Part shown: positions 51,745 to 60,941 of the stretch, one piece after another
Position numbering within the stretch: the first letter of the stretch is position 1
Layout of the letters: each line of letters begins with the position of its first letter
Source: CAZCSK01 sp964501265
Lineage (GTDB): Bacteria; Actinomycetota; CADDZG01; JAHWKV01
DNA length: 64,000 nt
Direction of reading: 5' to 3'
Assembly (NCBI GenBank): GCA_964501265.1
Contig: CAZCSK010000003.1
Location: 1-64,000 of the forward strand
Notes under the pieces: generated by a model
Seen by the model: only the letters and a program-made list of their open reading frames with translations
What the model was told of the DNA's origin: nothing
Databases searched by the model: none
Translations under genes and position numbers: made by a program

Positions 51745-53528
51745 GTCCTCTTGATCGCCCACGTTCGGAACCGGAAGTATCGCGTCTGAGGGTCGCCTGG
51801 CTCGGCCGAGTCTCGACAGACGACCTTCAGGATCCGACGCTTTCCCTTCCGCGACAACTCCGCAAGTCCAAAGAAGCTTTGCCGGCGGAAGCCGTCGTTG
51901 TCGCGCACTTCTACGACATCGAGTCCGGTCGTAAGGATCTGGAAGAGCGAGGGCATAGTACTGCTCACGAGAAGTTCGACATTCCGATCCCAAGGGACGG
52001 GGGGATCCAACAGCTTCTCGACGAGTCACGACAGACGGATCGCCGATTCGACGCGGTGATTTGCGAATCCATCGAACGCGTCGCTCGCCGCACCTATTAC
52101 GGGACAAAGATCGAACACGATCTTGAGCGTGAGGGGGTCGCTCTTTTTGCCGCTGACGAACCAATCGCCCTCAATGGGAAGAAGGCTGCAGGCATCCTGA
52201 TGCGGAGAGTCAAGCAGAGCGTGGCCGAATGGTACGTCCTTGAGATTCTGGAGAAGTCGTGGGATGGATTGGCCGAGCACATCCGTCAAGGCTGGAACAT
52301 AGGACGACCGCCCTACGGATATCAGGCGGACAAGATCCCCCATCCCGTGCCTGCTCGCAGGGCCTCGGGAGCCACCAAAACCAGGCTGGTGCCAGATCCA
52401 TTGCGCGCCCCAGTTGTGAATCAGATATTCGTCTGGAGGGTAGTGGACATGCTTGGCTATCAGGCGATTCAGGCTCGCCTCAACGCCGATCTGGAGCGGT
52501 ACCCATCACCAGAGTCACCCGATCCAGCGCGACGCAGGGATCAGTGGTCGCGTTCATCGGTGAGAGACATTCTGACTAACCCTAAACACACGGGGTACAT
52601 GGTTTGGAATCGGCGAGCAACCAAGAAGGGAGGTCGAGTCAATCCTCCAAGCTCGTGGGTCTGGTCCCCTCAACCGACCCACGAGCCCATAGTGACGATG
52701 GAGATGTTCAAGGCCGCGAACACCATCCCAGATACTCGCCAAGGTTCCCGTCACGGAGCGGCGATCAACAGCCATCCCGACACAAAGAGGAGCTATCTAC
52801 TCCGCTCGTTCGTCTTCTGCGAGCTTTGTGGAAAGCGCATGGGTGGAAAGACCATGAGGAAGCACTCCTACTTCGCCTGCGAGCCCGCCAAGAACTTAGG
52901 GCCCAAGGCGCAGGAGCTTTATCCGGATCATCCCCAATCGATCTACGTTCGTGAAGAGGCGCTGGCGGAGTCTGTAGCTGAATTCTTCGCTAGGAGAATC
53001 TTTGGCCCGCACAGGGAGAAGTTTCTTGAGGACCAAATTTCCGAACCAGAGTCGGACGATCTTCACGAGCGCCAGAAACGCCTCCGTTTGGTCCAGGGGC
53101 AATTACGGCAGATCGATGCACGCCTGGCCCGTCAGGTGAGGGTGTTGGAGTCCGACGACGATCTGAGCACGTCCCTGCTGAGGCGGGTTAGTGATCGCGT
53201 GGCCGAGCTCGAAAATGAGAGAAGGCAAAAGATCGATGAGAGTAGCGAGCTCCAGAATGTCTCTCCTGTCCCTGCAGGTGACCCCGCTGAGCTCCTCAGA
53301 TGCTTCCCAATCGTCGAAGACGACTTCGTCCTAGCTCCGGAAGTTCGAGTTCGAGAACTCCTCGAGGCGTTCAAGCTAGTGGTCGCTTACGACAAGAAGA
53401 AGGATCGGGTGCGGATCCAAGTGACGGTCGAGGGGAGGGACGTCGAATCGATCCAGCGTCTTATCACCCATGTTGTTGGTGCCCCCAACGGGATTCGAAC
53501 CCGTGTTACCACCTTGAGAGGGTGGTGA
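51741..53528 (+). CDS. large serine recombinase (integrase) of the element
   Basis: 595 residues from ATG 51741. Catalytic domain with the nucleophile Ser25 in GRVSTDD, Arg in SLPRQL and ICESIERVARR. Recombinase domain (GWNIGRPPYGYQ ... WSRSSVRDILTNPKHTGYMVW), zinc ribbon (CELCGKRMGGK with a later HSYFAC), and a coiled coil near 435-500. The last 17 residues are an antisense translation of tRNA-Glu, because the gene runs 50 bases into it. It should catalyse att x att integration and excision of the module to its left, with tRNA-Glu as the target. Confidence 0.92.
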   Translation: MSPLDRPRSEPEVSRLRVAWLGRVSTDDLQDPTLSLPRQLRKSKEALPAEAVVVAHFYDIESGRKDLEERGHSTAHEKFDIPIPRDGGIQQLLDESRQTDRRFDAVICESIERVARRTYYGTKIEHDLEREGVALFAADEPIALNGKKAAGILMRRVKQSVAEWYVLEILEKSWDGLAEHIRQGWNIGRPPYGYQADKIPHPVPARRASGATKTRLVPDPLRAPVVNQIFVWRVVDMLGYQAIQARLNADLERYPSPESPDPARRRDQWSRSSVRDILTNPKHTGYMVWNRRATKKGGRVNPPSSWVWSPQPTHEPIVTMEMFKAANTIPDTRQGSRHGAAINSHPDTKRSYLLRSFVFCELCGKRMGGKTMRKHSYFACEPAKNLGPKAQELYPDHPQSIYVREEALAESVAEFFARRIFGPHREKFLEDQISEPESDDLHERQKRLRLVQGQLRQIDARLARQVRVLESDDDLSTSLLRRVSDRVAELENERRQKIDESSELQNVSPVPAGDPAELLRCFPIVEDDFVLAPEVRVRELLEAFKLVVAYDKKKDRVRIQVTVEGRDVESIQRLITHVVGAPNGIRTRVTTLRGW

Positions 53529-53552
53529 CCTAGGCCGCTGGTCGATGGGGGC
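53477..53552 (-). tRNA. tRNA-Glu (CUC anticodon)
   Basis: Minus strand. Acceptor GCCCCCA pairs with TGGGGGC; D-arm GACC/GGTC; anticodon stem CCACC/GGTGG with loop CTCTCAA giving anticodon CUC; T-arm ACGGG-TTCGAAT-CCCGT. Discriminator A, then encoded CCA at 53477-53479. Length 76. The recombinase gene overlaps its 3' half, so it is the likely integration target. Confidence 0.95.
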
Positions 53553-53610
53553 TTAAGCAGCAGGTACGGCGAGACAACATACTACCGCCGCCCGGAGTTA
53601 CCATCGGAGC

Positions 53611-53883
53611 ATGACAGATCCGAACGAAGCGGAGAGAATTTTCCGCCAACTTGACGACGCGACTGAGGCTCTACGTCGGCGCGCGAATGCGTTCAGGCGA
53701 GGTCTGTTTATTTTCTGGGCCGCACTGTCCCTCATCGGCCTTGTGATCACTTTCTACACATTCGTCTGGCCGGGTAGTCGGTTCAAGGTAGGTATCTTGA
53801 TCTTCCCAATCGTCCCGGCGATCTGGTCGGGGCTCCGCTGGAGAGGGGCAGGCGCCCTCCGCCGACAAGACGACGACAGCTAA
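53611..53883 (+). CDS. small two-helix membrane protein, unknown
   Basis: 90 residues from ATG 53611. Charged N-terminal helix (NEAERIFRQLDDATEALRRRANAFRRG), then membrane helices near 31-50 and 60-75 (LFIFWAALSLIGLVITFYTF, VGILIFPIVPAIWSGL), acidic end. It lies between two tRNA genes, with about 57 bases of leader. The ribosome site is weak. No family recognised. Confidence 0.55.
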   Translation: MTDPNEAERIFRQLDDATEALRRRANAFRRGLFIFWAALSLIGLVITFYTFVWPGSRFKVGILIFPIVPAIWSGLRWRGAGALRRQDDDS

Positions 53884-53919
53884 TCGACTTCTGGGCCCCT
53901 GCTAAACTTCCGGATGAAT

Positions 53920-53995
53920 TGCCGGGTAGATCAATTGGCAGATCGTCTGACTCTGAATCAGAAGGTTGAAGGTTCAAGTCCTTCCCCGGCAGCCA
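53920..53995 (+). tRNA. tRNA-Gln (CUG anticodon)
   Basis: Acceptor TGCCGGG pairs with CCCGGCA; anticodon loop ACTCTGAAT gives CUG; T-arm GAAGG-TTCAAGT-CCTTC; discriminator G and encoded CCA at 53993-53995. 76 bases. Its 3' half overlaps the end of gltX on the other strand. Confidence 0.93.
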
Positions 53996-55421
53996 TTGCA
54001 GCCCTTAGGCGTTCGAGGCTGATCTGCTTGCCGATTATTGCCATCACGTCGAAGATGGGCAACCCCACGGTCGATCCAGTTATCGCCACGAAAAATGGCA
54101 GAAACGCTGTCTTGGGTTTGAGATCCATCTCCTGCTGAATAGCGCGCAGCGTCGCCTCCACCGACTCTTTGTCCCAGGAAGCAACCTCCTCCAAGGCCGC
54201 GATCGCCTTGCGAAGAAGTTCGGGAACGTGATCTTGGTCCAGACCTTTTGCCACCGCCGCGGGATACATCTCGACACCATTTAGAACGGGCCCCAGGTAG
54301 GAAGCCGCCTCTTCCAATCGTTTTATTCTTGTCTTCAATAAAGGCGCGGCGGCCTGAAGACGCTCCGCCTGCTCCGCCGAAGGAGGGTCGTCGACCAATC
54401 CTTTCAACCAAGGTCGCAGGCGCTTCTCGAACTCCTCGTCCGACAAGCCCCGAACGTATTCGCCATTCATCCAGTCCAGCTTCTTAACATCGAGTCTTGC
54501 CGGAGACGCGTGTACGTGCCCGATGTCGAACCGCGAAATCAGGTCGTCTTTGCTCATGATTGTTTCGTCGGCAGTCCCCCACCCGAGCAGGGCCATGTAG
54601 TTCAGCATCGCCTCCGGCAAGAAGCCCTCGTCGCGGAAGTCTTCGACAGAAACCGAACCGTGACGCTTTCCCAGTGGTCTTTGATCCCCCACCACTTGCG
54701 GGACGTGCGCGAACTCCGGCACGGTGTTGCCCAGAGCCCGGTGAAGCAGAATCTGTCTCGGCGTATTCGAAAGATGGTCGTCCCCGCGTATCACATGTGT
54801 TATTTGCATGGCAGCGTCGTCAACAACTACTCCAAGTTGGTACAGAGGCGACCCGTCGGACCGAGCGATGACGAAGTCGTCCATTTGATCGTTCTGGACT
54901 TCAACGTCGCCGACCACCAAGTCGTGAAAAACTGTCACACCTTCATCGGGAACGTGGAAACGAAGCCCAGACGGCTTGCCGGCGGCTTCGTTGTCGGCGC
55001 GCTCGGAGTCGCTCAGCAAGTAGCAACGTCCGTCGTAGCCCGGCCTGCGCTTCTCGGCCTCCGCCGCCTTCCTCCGCTCCCCCAGTTCCTCCGGCGTGCA
55101 GTAGCAACGGTAGGCGGCTCCCGACTCCAAGAGACTCGCCGCGGCGGCCCCATGCGAGTCTTCTCGCTCGGATTGACGGTACGGGCCGAACTCGCCGGGC
55201 ACCTCCGGCCCTTCATCCCAATCGAGTCCGAGCCAGCGAAGATCTTCGAGTACTGACCGATAGGCCTCTTCAGTGAATCGGGCCTTGTCGGTGTCCTCGA
55301 TTCTGAGAATGATGACGCCCCCTTTGTTGCGGGCGAAAAGCCAGTTGAAAAGAAAGGTCCGAACATTGCCGACATGCAGTGACCCGCTCGGCGCGGGTGC
55401 CATACGAACCCGAACGGTCAC
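53958..55421 (-). CDS. gltX: glutamyl-tRNA synthetase
   Basis: 487 residues from ATG 55421. Class I catalytic core: HIGH-type motif APSGSLHVGN, RIEDTDKARF, KMSKS-type motif LGKRHGS, and tRNA-binding C-terminal domain (LKTRIKRLEEAASYLGP). It charges tRNA-Glu; with a tRNA-Gln gene beside it, mischarging followed by GatCAB conversion is the common arrangement in this phylum, but cannot be seen here. The last 12 residues (GEGLEPSTF end) are an antisense reading of tRNA-Gln, so the stop lies inside that gene. 4-base overlap with the upstream FAH-family gene. Confidence 0.95.
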   Translation of the reverse strand: MTVRVRMAPAPSGSLHVGNVRTFLFNWLFARNKGGVIILRIEDTDKARFTEEAYRSVLEDLRWLGLDWDEGPEVPGEFGPYRQSEREDSHGAAAASLLESGAAYRCYCTPEELGERRKAAEAEKRRPGYDGRCYLLSDSERADNEAAGKPSGLRFHVPDEGVTVFHDLVVGDVEVQNDQMDDFVIARSDGSPLYQLGVVVDDAAMQITHVIRGDDHLSNTPRQILLHRALGNTVPEFAHVPQVVGDQRPLGKRHGSVSVEDFRDEGFLPEAMLNYMALLGWGTADETIMSKDDLISRFDIGHVHASPARLDVKKLDWMNGEYVRGLSDEEFEKRLRPWLKGLVDDPPSAEQAERLQAAAPLLKTRIKRLEEAASYLGPVLNGVEMYPAAVAKGLDQDHVPELLRKAIAALEEVASWDKESVEATLRAIQQEMDLKPKTAFLPFFVAITGSTVGLPIFDVMAIIGKQISLERLRAAMAAGEGLEPSTF

Positions 55422-56194
55422 GGGGAAGGAGAACCCTTAACCGTTACGGCCAGAGTCCCGATGCCCTCAATTTCAACTTCAATTTTGTCGCCCGTCACCA
55501 GCTCGCCGATCCCAGCAGGCGTACCCGTCATGATCACGTCGCCGGGCAGCAGCGTCACGAATCGACTCACAAACTCGATCACGGCGCTCACGTCGAATAT
55601 GAGTTGAGATGTGCGGCTCTTCTGCTTCGTTTGACCGTTGATTCGCGTCTCGATCGCAAGGTCTCCAGGGTCCACGTCAGTCTCGATCCAGGGGCCGAGT
55701 GGCGCGGAAGTGTCGAAGCCCTTGGCCCTCCCCCACTGAAGATCCTTCATTTGCTGGTCGCGAGCGGTAGCGTCGATTGCACATGTGTATCCGAGCACGA
55801 CATCTTTCCAATCCTCCCGTCGCACTCTTTTTGCCAAGGCGCCGATGACCACCGCGAGTTCCCCTTCGTAATCGAGCCTCTGGCAGTCCGGCGGCCAGAC
55901 GACGTTGTCGCCGTGACTGATCACAGCGGTCGACGGCTTGTAGAAAAACATCGGCGTCTCCGGGAGTTCTCGGCCCATCTCAGCCGCGTGGTCTTTGTAG
56001 TTGACTCCGATGGCAATGATCTTGGATGGAAGACAAGGGGCGAGCAGGCGCAAATCACCCAAATCGTAGGTGATGCCGGTCTTTTCGTAAGGAAGAAATG
56101 GCGTTGAGGAGATCTCCTCAACTGTGACTAAATCCGCATGAAGCAGGCCGTACGCGATCCGGCCGCCCTTTTCTGTATAGCGTACAAATTTCAT
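55418..56194 (-). CDS. fumarylacetoacetate hydrolase family protein
   Basis: 258 residues from ATG 56194. FAH fold: KIIAIGVNYKDHAAEMG, the metal-binding block LDYEGELAVVIG (acidic ligands), GYTCAIDATARDQQ, GFDTSAPLGPW, and GDVIMTGTPAGIG. Members act as acylpyruvate hydrolases, oxaloacetate decarboxylases or 2-hydroxyhepta-2,4-diene-dioate isomerases. Specificity is undetermined. Cotranscribed with gltX. Confidence 0.9.
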   Translation of the reverse strand: MKFVRYTEKGGRIAYGLLHADLVTVEEISSTPFLPYEKTGITYDLGDLRLLAPCLPSKIIAIGVNYKDHAAEMGRELPETPMFFYKPSTAVISHGDNVVWPPDCQRLDYEGELAVVIGALAKRVRREDWKDVVLGYTCAIDATARDQQMKDLQWGRAKGFDTSAPLGPWIETDVDPGDLAIETRINGQTKQKSRTSQLIFDVSAVIEFVSRFVTLLPGDVIMTGTPAGIGELVTGDKIEVEIEGIGTLAVTVKGSPSP

Positions 56195-56210
56195 GGATTC
56201 GAAGCGTAGT

Positions 56211-57137
56211 CTACGCGACGGGTGCGAGCTTGCGGGACCAACTCTCTAGGACTCCGACCCAATAATCGATGGGCTGGCCATGTTCGTGAAGCCAACGAAT
56301 TGTGGAGGTTGCCCTCGCCATGCCGTAGGCGGGCAACTTGGTCCGAAGTCGGTCCTGGGTCGCGCCGGTGGGATCGTAGCCCTGCAAGACCTCCGAGTAA
56401 CCACGGGATTCGTGCGTAAACATGACTCCGAACTCCCAGTCCGGGTCTCCGCACTTGACGTCTCCGAAATCGATGAGCGCCGTGATGGACTCGGTGGCAG
56501 GGTCGACAAAGACATGCCGGAAGTCAAAATCACCATGCAACAGACAGCTTCGGCCGGACCACTCCAGAAGCGAAGAATCGCGCAACTCTTGAGTGGCTCG
56601 CCGCAGATCCGGTGGAATTAGATCTTGCGGGATCAAGTACTCGAGACCCCAGTCAATGGTGCCCGCAATTTCCGACTTCCACTCATCACGCGCCCCTCGA
56701 ACCTCACCTTTGGCAAACGCCTCGCGCGAAAGCCACCCGTAGCCGTCGAGCGTAGCGGAGTGCAACTGTCGGATCAGCTCCCCTATTTCCTCATAGAGCC
56801 GAGGCCGCGCCTGGACGGAGATCTCAGCTTGTTCGAGGGCGACTCCATCGATCTTGGTCATGATGAAGTAAGCCTGCGGGAGGAGGCTCTTGCTGTAGTC
56901 CTCGGCCAAAACTTGCGGAACCGGCACTCCAAGACTTGCAGCGCGGCCAAGCGCCCAGGCCTCGAGCCCCAAGTTGCCTTCCCACCCGGCCTTAAGGATT
57001 ACATCGCCCGACGTGTAGACCGCTTCGTAAACGAAGTTGTCCCAAGCGGCAACCAGCCGGACATCGTCTGGCGTTTTTCCGAGAGTCTTGGACAACACGT
57101 CGGCGACCAGCGCCGCGGCATAGGGCTCAACTTTCAT
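56211..57137 (-). CDS. APH-family phosphotransferase
   Basis: 308 residues from ATG 57137. Kinase-like fold: FVYEAVYTSGDVILKAGW (ATP Lys), catalytic loop LLHGDFDFRHVFVD, metal-binding LIDFGDVKCGDPDWEF. The Asn that usually ends the HGDxxxxN loop is His. Similar proteins phosphorylate aminoglycosides, macrolides, choline or small metabolites; the sequence does not decide. It ends 17 bases before the FAH-family start and follows the ABC exporter by 12 bases, so the five minus-strand genes from 60726 to 53958 may form one transcript. Confidence 0.82.
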   Translation of the reverse strand: MKVEPYAAALVADVLSKTLGKTPDDVRLVAAWDNFVYEAVYTSGDVILKAGWEGNLGLEAWALGRAASLGVPVPQVLAEDYSKSLLPQAYFIMTKIDGVALEQAEISVQARPRLYEEIGELIRQLHSATLDGYGWLSREAFAKGEVRGARDEWKSEIAGTIDWGLEYLIPQDLIPPDLRRATQELRDSSLLEWSGRSCLLHGDFDFRHVFVDPATESITALIDFGDVKCGDPDWEFGVMFTHESRGYSEVLQGYDPTGATQDRLRTKLPAYGMARATSTIRWLHEHGQPIDYWVGVLESWSRKLAPVA

Positions 57138-57148
57138 GGTTGATGCAG

Positions 57149-58966
57149 TCAGCCGACGAGGCTATCGGCCCACTGGCTGTGGAGGGCCGCATAGCGGCCC
57201 TCGCCGCCGATCAAGTCTGCCGGAGCGCCGTCTTCCACAATGCGTCCGTCCTCTATGACGAGCACGCGGTCGGCGATTTCCACCGTGGAAAGACGATGGG
57301 CGATGATGAATGCAGTCCGGTCGGAAAGAAGTGTCCGAAGGGCGTGCTGAACCAACCGCTCTGTCGGAATGTCGAGCGATGACGTGGCCTCGTCAAGGAT
57401 CAAAACAGACGGGTCGGCAAGAAATGCTCGGGCGAACGCGATCAACTGGCGCTGACCGGCAGACAATCTTCCTCCGCGCTTCTTGACGTCGGTGTCGTAT
57501 CCGTTGAGCAACTTCGATATGAACCCGTGCGCCCCTATAGCTGTCGCCGCCGCCTCGATCTCGGCCCGAGTGGCATCGGGACGCCCAAAGGCAATGTTGT
57601 CCGCAACGCTGCCACCGAACAGGAAACTCTCCTGCGTGACGACTGTGATGGCGCGGCGAAGCCGCCACTCTGGCAGCTCTCGAAGATCAATGCCGTCGAC
57701 TAGCACACGCCCCTCGCTCGGATCGTAGAAACGCGCGATCAACTTTGCGATCGTCGACTTGCCGGCGCCGGTTGCGCCTACCAGCGCGACTGTTTGCGCC
57801 GCGGGAACGTCCAACGACACGTTGTGCAGCACAGGCTTTTCCCCATAGGCGAATGTGACATCGTCAAGTGTCACCCGCCCGGCAACCAGCTCCGGTATCA
57901 CGGGAAACTGCGGCTCCGCAACCCACGGGACCTCGTCAATCACTCCGGCCAGCTTTTCCAGAGCCGCTGAAGCTGCCTTGAACACGTTGTAGAACTGACT
58001 CAAATCCTGTAGCGGTCCAAAGAACCGGTTGAGATAGAAGACGAAGCTGAGCAAGATTCCGATTGTGATTTCGTCGTCGATCACCAAAATCGCGCCGTAA
58101 AGCAAGACGATCGCCGTTGACAGGCGCCCGAGGAATCGAATGCCCGGCCCGAACTTGGCCGCAAGTAAGTCGGAGTCAAGACGCGCCGCGCGATAGCGCT
58201 CGGTGAGCCCCTCGAATATCTCGGTATTGCGGGCCTCACGCCGGAAGGCGTGACCGGCCCGGATGCCGCCTAGAGACTCGTTATAGAAGATAATCACCAA
58301 TGCCACGGCGTCTCTGACTGCCCGGTAAATCTTTTCCGAATGATTGCGGAACCACAAGGTGAGCAAGATCACCAGCGGGAAGGTCACCAACGAAACCGCC
58401 GCCAGTTTTGGGTCCTTGAAGAACAAGATCACGACAATACCGATCACCGCAAGCATGTTCACTACGACCTCATGAAGACCGGTCTGCAGCAACTCCGAGA
58501 GGGCCTCTATATCGGATGTGAGCCGTGCCACGACGCGCCCGGACGTGTATTTTTCATGGAACGAGAGGCTCAGTTCCTGGAATTTCTTGAAAACCATTCG
58601 GCGCAGATCGAAAAGCACATCCTGGCCCATCTTTCCTGAGATCCAAAGGAAAAATCCCCACGTGATGTTGTTGACGATGAAAACACCAACGACAAGGAAA
58701 ACCAGTCGCACGAGGGCGTCGACGTTTTGCGCCTCGACGCCCTTGTCCAGAACGACACCCAAGAGGTGTGGCTCCAAAAGCCAGGTGGCAAGGTTGATGA
58801 CCATCAGGGCCGTGGTGATAGCGAGCGCTTTTCGGTAGGGACGAAGCAGGGTGCCGAGGAGCGCGCGGCTTCGCCGACGCAGGAGCGCGGACGCCTTGGC
58901 GCTGAACTCATCTTCATCTTCTTTTGCTTCCGTGACTACGCCTCGCCAGGCATTAGCGTCGGTCAT
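57149..58966 (-). CDS. ABC exporter half-transporter, subunit with canonical catalytic Glu
   Basis: 605 residues. Six-helix ABC transmembrane domain (about 30-335), then ATPase: Walker A GATGAGKST, Q-loop VTQESFLFG, signature LSAGQRQ, Walker B SVLILDEATSSLD with catalytic Glu, H-loop IIAHRLST. Coupled by 4-base overlap to its partner at 58963. Together they match the heterodimeric multidrug exporter layout. Substrate unknown. Confidence 0.92.
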   Translation of the reverse strand: MTDANAWRGVVTEAKEDEDEFSAKASALLRRRSRALLGTLLRPYRKALAITTALMVINLATWLLEPHLLGVVLDKGVEAQNVDALVRLVFLVVGVFIVNNITWGFFLWISGKMGQDVLFDLRRMVFKKFQELSLSFHEKYTSGRVVARLTSDIEALSELLQTGLHEVVVNMLAVIGIVVILFFKDPKLAAVSLVTFPLVILLTLWFRNHSEKIYRAVRDAVALVIIFYNESLGGIRAGHAFRREARNTEIFEGLTERYRAARLDSDLLAAKFGPGIRFLGRLSTAIVLLYGAILVIDDEITIGILLSFVFYLNRFFGPLQDLSQFYNVFKAASAALEKLAGVIDEVPWVAEPQFPVIPELVAGRVTLDDVTFAYGEKPVLHNVSLDVPAAQTVALVGATGAGKSTIAKLIARFYDPSEGRVLVDGIDLRELPEWRLRRAITVVTQESFLFGGSVADNIAFGRPDATRAEIEAAATAIGAHGFISKLLNGYDTDVKKRGGRLSAGQRQLIAFARAFLADPSVLILDEATSSLDIPTERLVQHALRTLLSDRTAFIIAHRLSTVEIADRVLVIEDGRIVEDGAPADLIGGEGRYAALHSQWADSLVG

Positions 58967-60726
58967 GCGTTCACCTCCTCTTCGTGCATGGTTTCCAAAT
59001 CTTCAGCTTCTTGCGACAGCACCGCGCGGTACAGGGGCTCGGTGGCCATCAGGTCATGGTGAGTGCCGACCGCGACGATGGTGCCGCCGTCGAGCAATGC
59101 CACGCGGTCCGCCAGGGCAAGCGTCGAGGGCCGGTGGACCACAAGGATCGCGGTCACGCCGGCGAGCACCCGGTGAAGGGCCTCTTCAATAGCCGCCTCG
59201 GTGTGAACGTCGACCGACGACAGCGGGTCGTCGAGAACGAGCACACGCGGACTACCCAGCACGGCCCGGGCCAAGGCGAGACGCTGGCGCTGACCGCCGG
59301 ACAATGTGTGCCCCTGCTCCCCCACGCGCGTTTCCAGCCCGAACGGCAACTCAAACACGAACTCTGCCTGAGCGGTCCGCAGGGCAACGCCTATCTCGTC
59401 GTCTGTCGCGCCGGGACGACCCATGACCAAGTTCTCGCGAACGCTCGCAGAGAAAAGGATTGGATCCTCGAACGCAACGCCGATTTGCTTCCTGAGCGAA
59501 GACACAGTTAGGTCCGCAACATCCTCACCGTCGAGCGCGATCCGTCCCTCCGTGACGTCGTAGAGGCGCGGGATCAACATCGCAAGAGTGGTCTTCCCGC
59601 ATCCGGTTTTACCCACCACGGCAAGCGTCTCTCCCGGAACAATCTTTAGGTTCACGTCCTTTAGGACCCAGTCGGCTGTACCGTCATATCGGAACCAAAC
59701 GTGGTCGAAAACGATTTCGCCTTCAGCGGTTTCGAGGACGCGGGCGCCGGGACGATCGGTGATCTCGGGCTGCGTGTCGAACACCTCGAACAACCGCTCA
59801 GTCGCCGTGCGGGCCTCTTCGGAAATCGCGATTATCCAACCCATCGCATCAAGCGGCCAGACCAGCATCTGAACAAAGAGAATGAATGCCACCAGATCGC
59901 CCAAAAGCATGTCGCCGTCAATAACGGCCATGCCGCCGACCACAAGGATGAGAGCCAGCACAGTGTTGGGGAACACACCGAACATCGGCCAGAGCCGGGA
60001 CGAAAGCCGGACCCAACCCATGCTTGACTCGCGCAGAAGCTCGGCTGCCGCCCGGAACTTCTTGCGCACCTCCGGGCCTCGGCCGAAGGCCTTGATGATT
60101 CTGATGCCGGTCGCCGACTCCTCGATGACCGTGCCCAAATCGCCCTGTTGATCCTGGATGCGCCGCGCGATCTTGCGGTATTGGCGTCCGAACGTGTAGC
60201 TAATAAAACCCACAGGAAGTATTCCTATGGTTGAAATCAATGCCAAGCGTGTGTCTATTTTGAAGAGACGCGTGACTATATAGACGAACTGGTAACTAAG
60301 GATCACAAGGAAGGGAAGAGCAAACCCTACAAACCGTCGGATGGAACTGACGTCCTGGATGGCGCGCGAAAGCAGCTGCCCTGTCTGCCAGCCATCGTGG
60401 AACGAGACATCCAGCCTCTGGAGATGGTTGTATAGGTCGTTACGGACGTTCATCTCGACGGCATGCGACACCCTCGAAAGCGCCCTTCGTCGAGCGTAGG
60501 CGAGGGTCACCTCGGCTATTCCAAACGCGATCATTAGTCCGATCAAGGGCCAAAGGCGACTTCGCTCGGCCGCATGGGCGATCGGGCCATCGATCACCTG
60601 CTTTGTCAGGACCGGAATCCGAGCCTCAAACGTGACCTCGACAAAAGAGAGCGCGATCGCAAGGAGCAGCATGCGGGCGTGAGGCTTGACGTATGGAATT
60701 ATTCGTAACAACGCATGCGAACGCAT
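58963..60726 (-). CDS. ABC exporter half-transporter, subunit with degenerate Walker B
   Basis: 587 residues from ATG 60726. Six-helix domain (residues about 15-310), Walker A GKTGCGKTT, Q-loop VAFEDPILFS, signature LSGGQRQ, Walker B RVLVLDDPLSSVD with Asp in place of the catalytic Glu, H-loop LVVHRPST. This asymmetry is the hallmark of LmrCD/TM287-288-type heterodimers with one consensus and one degenerate ATP site. First gene of the minus-strand operon. Confidence 0.92.
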   Translation of the reverse strand: MRSHALLRIIPYVKPHARMLLLAIALSFVEVTFEARIPVLTKQVIDGPIAHAAERSRLWPLIGLMIAFGIAEVTLAYARRRALSRVSHAVEMNVRNDLYNHLQRLDVSFHDGWQTGQLLSRAIQDVSSIRRFVGFALPFLVILSYQFVYIVTRLFKIDTRLALISTIGILPVGFISYTFGRQYRKIARRIQDQQGDLGTVIEESATGIRIIKAFGRGPEVRKKFRAAAELLRESSMGWVRLSSRLWPMFGVFPNTVLALILVVGGMAVIDGDMLLGDLVAFILFVQMLVWPLDAMGWIIAISEEARTATERLFEVFDTQPEITDRPGARVLETAEGEIVFDHVWFRYDGTADWVLKDVNLKIVPGETLAVVGKTGCGKTTLAMLIPRLYDVTEGRIALDGEDVADLTVSSLRKQIGVAFEDPILFSASVRENLVMGRPGATDDEIGVALRTAQAEFVFELPFGLETRVGEQGHTLSGGQRQRLALARAVLGSPRVLVLDDPLSSVDVHTEAAIEEALHRVLAGVTAILVVHRPSTLALADRVALLDGGTIVAVGTHHDLMATEPLYRAVLSQEAEDLETMHEEEVNA

Positions 60727-60941
60727 GGATAGAACCTTTCGAATAAATTGCTGGACTGTTTGCCGTCCTGGCCCCGAGGGGACGACCTTTGTCGGCCGTT
60801 GGAGGGTGTTCAGCCCGAAGAGTGCTGGCTTGAAGTGCGCCGGCCCGACCCGAGAAGGAAATTTATTGTAGCAGACCTTGGCTTCCCCGCGCTACTCTTC
60901 TGAAAGATTTCAACTACGATCGTGAGGAAGGAGGGCGCTGA
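60727..60941. promoter_or_regulatory. divergent promoter region between ABC exporter and pknB
   Basis: A 215-base region that must drive both directions. It contains ACGCATGCGAACGCATGG near 60711-60728, a short imperfect repeat at the exporter start, and an A+T patch (AAATTTATTGTAGC, about 60858-60871). No confident -35/-10 pair is set. The AAGGAGGG ribosome site for pknB is clear. Confidence 0.35.

Noticed and set aside
54510..56107. Plus-strand frames antisense to gltX and the FAH-family gene
   Set aside because: They are shadows of strong minus-strand genes with clear domains.
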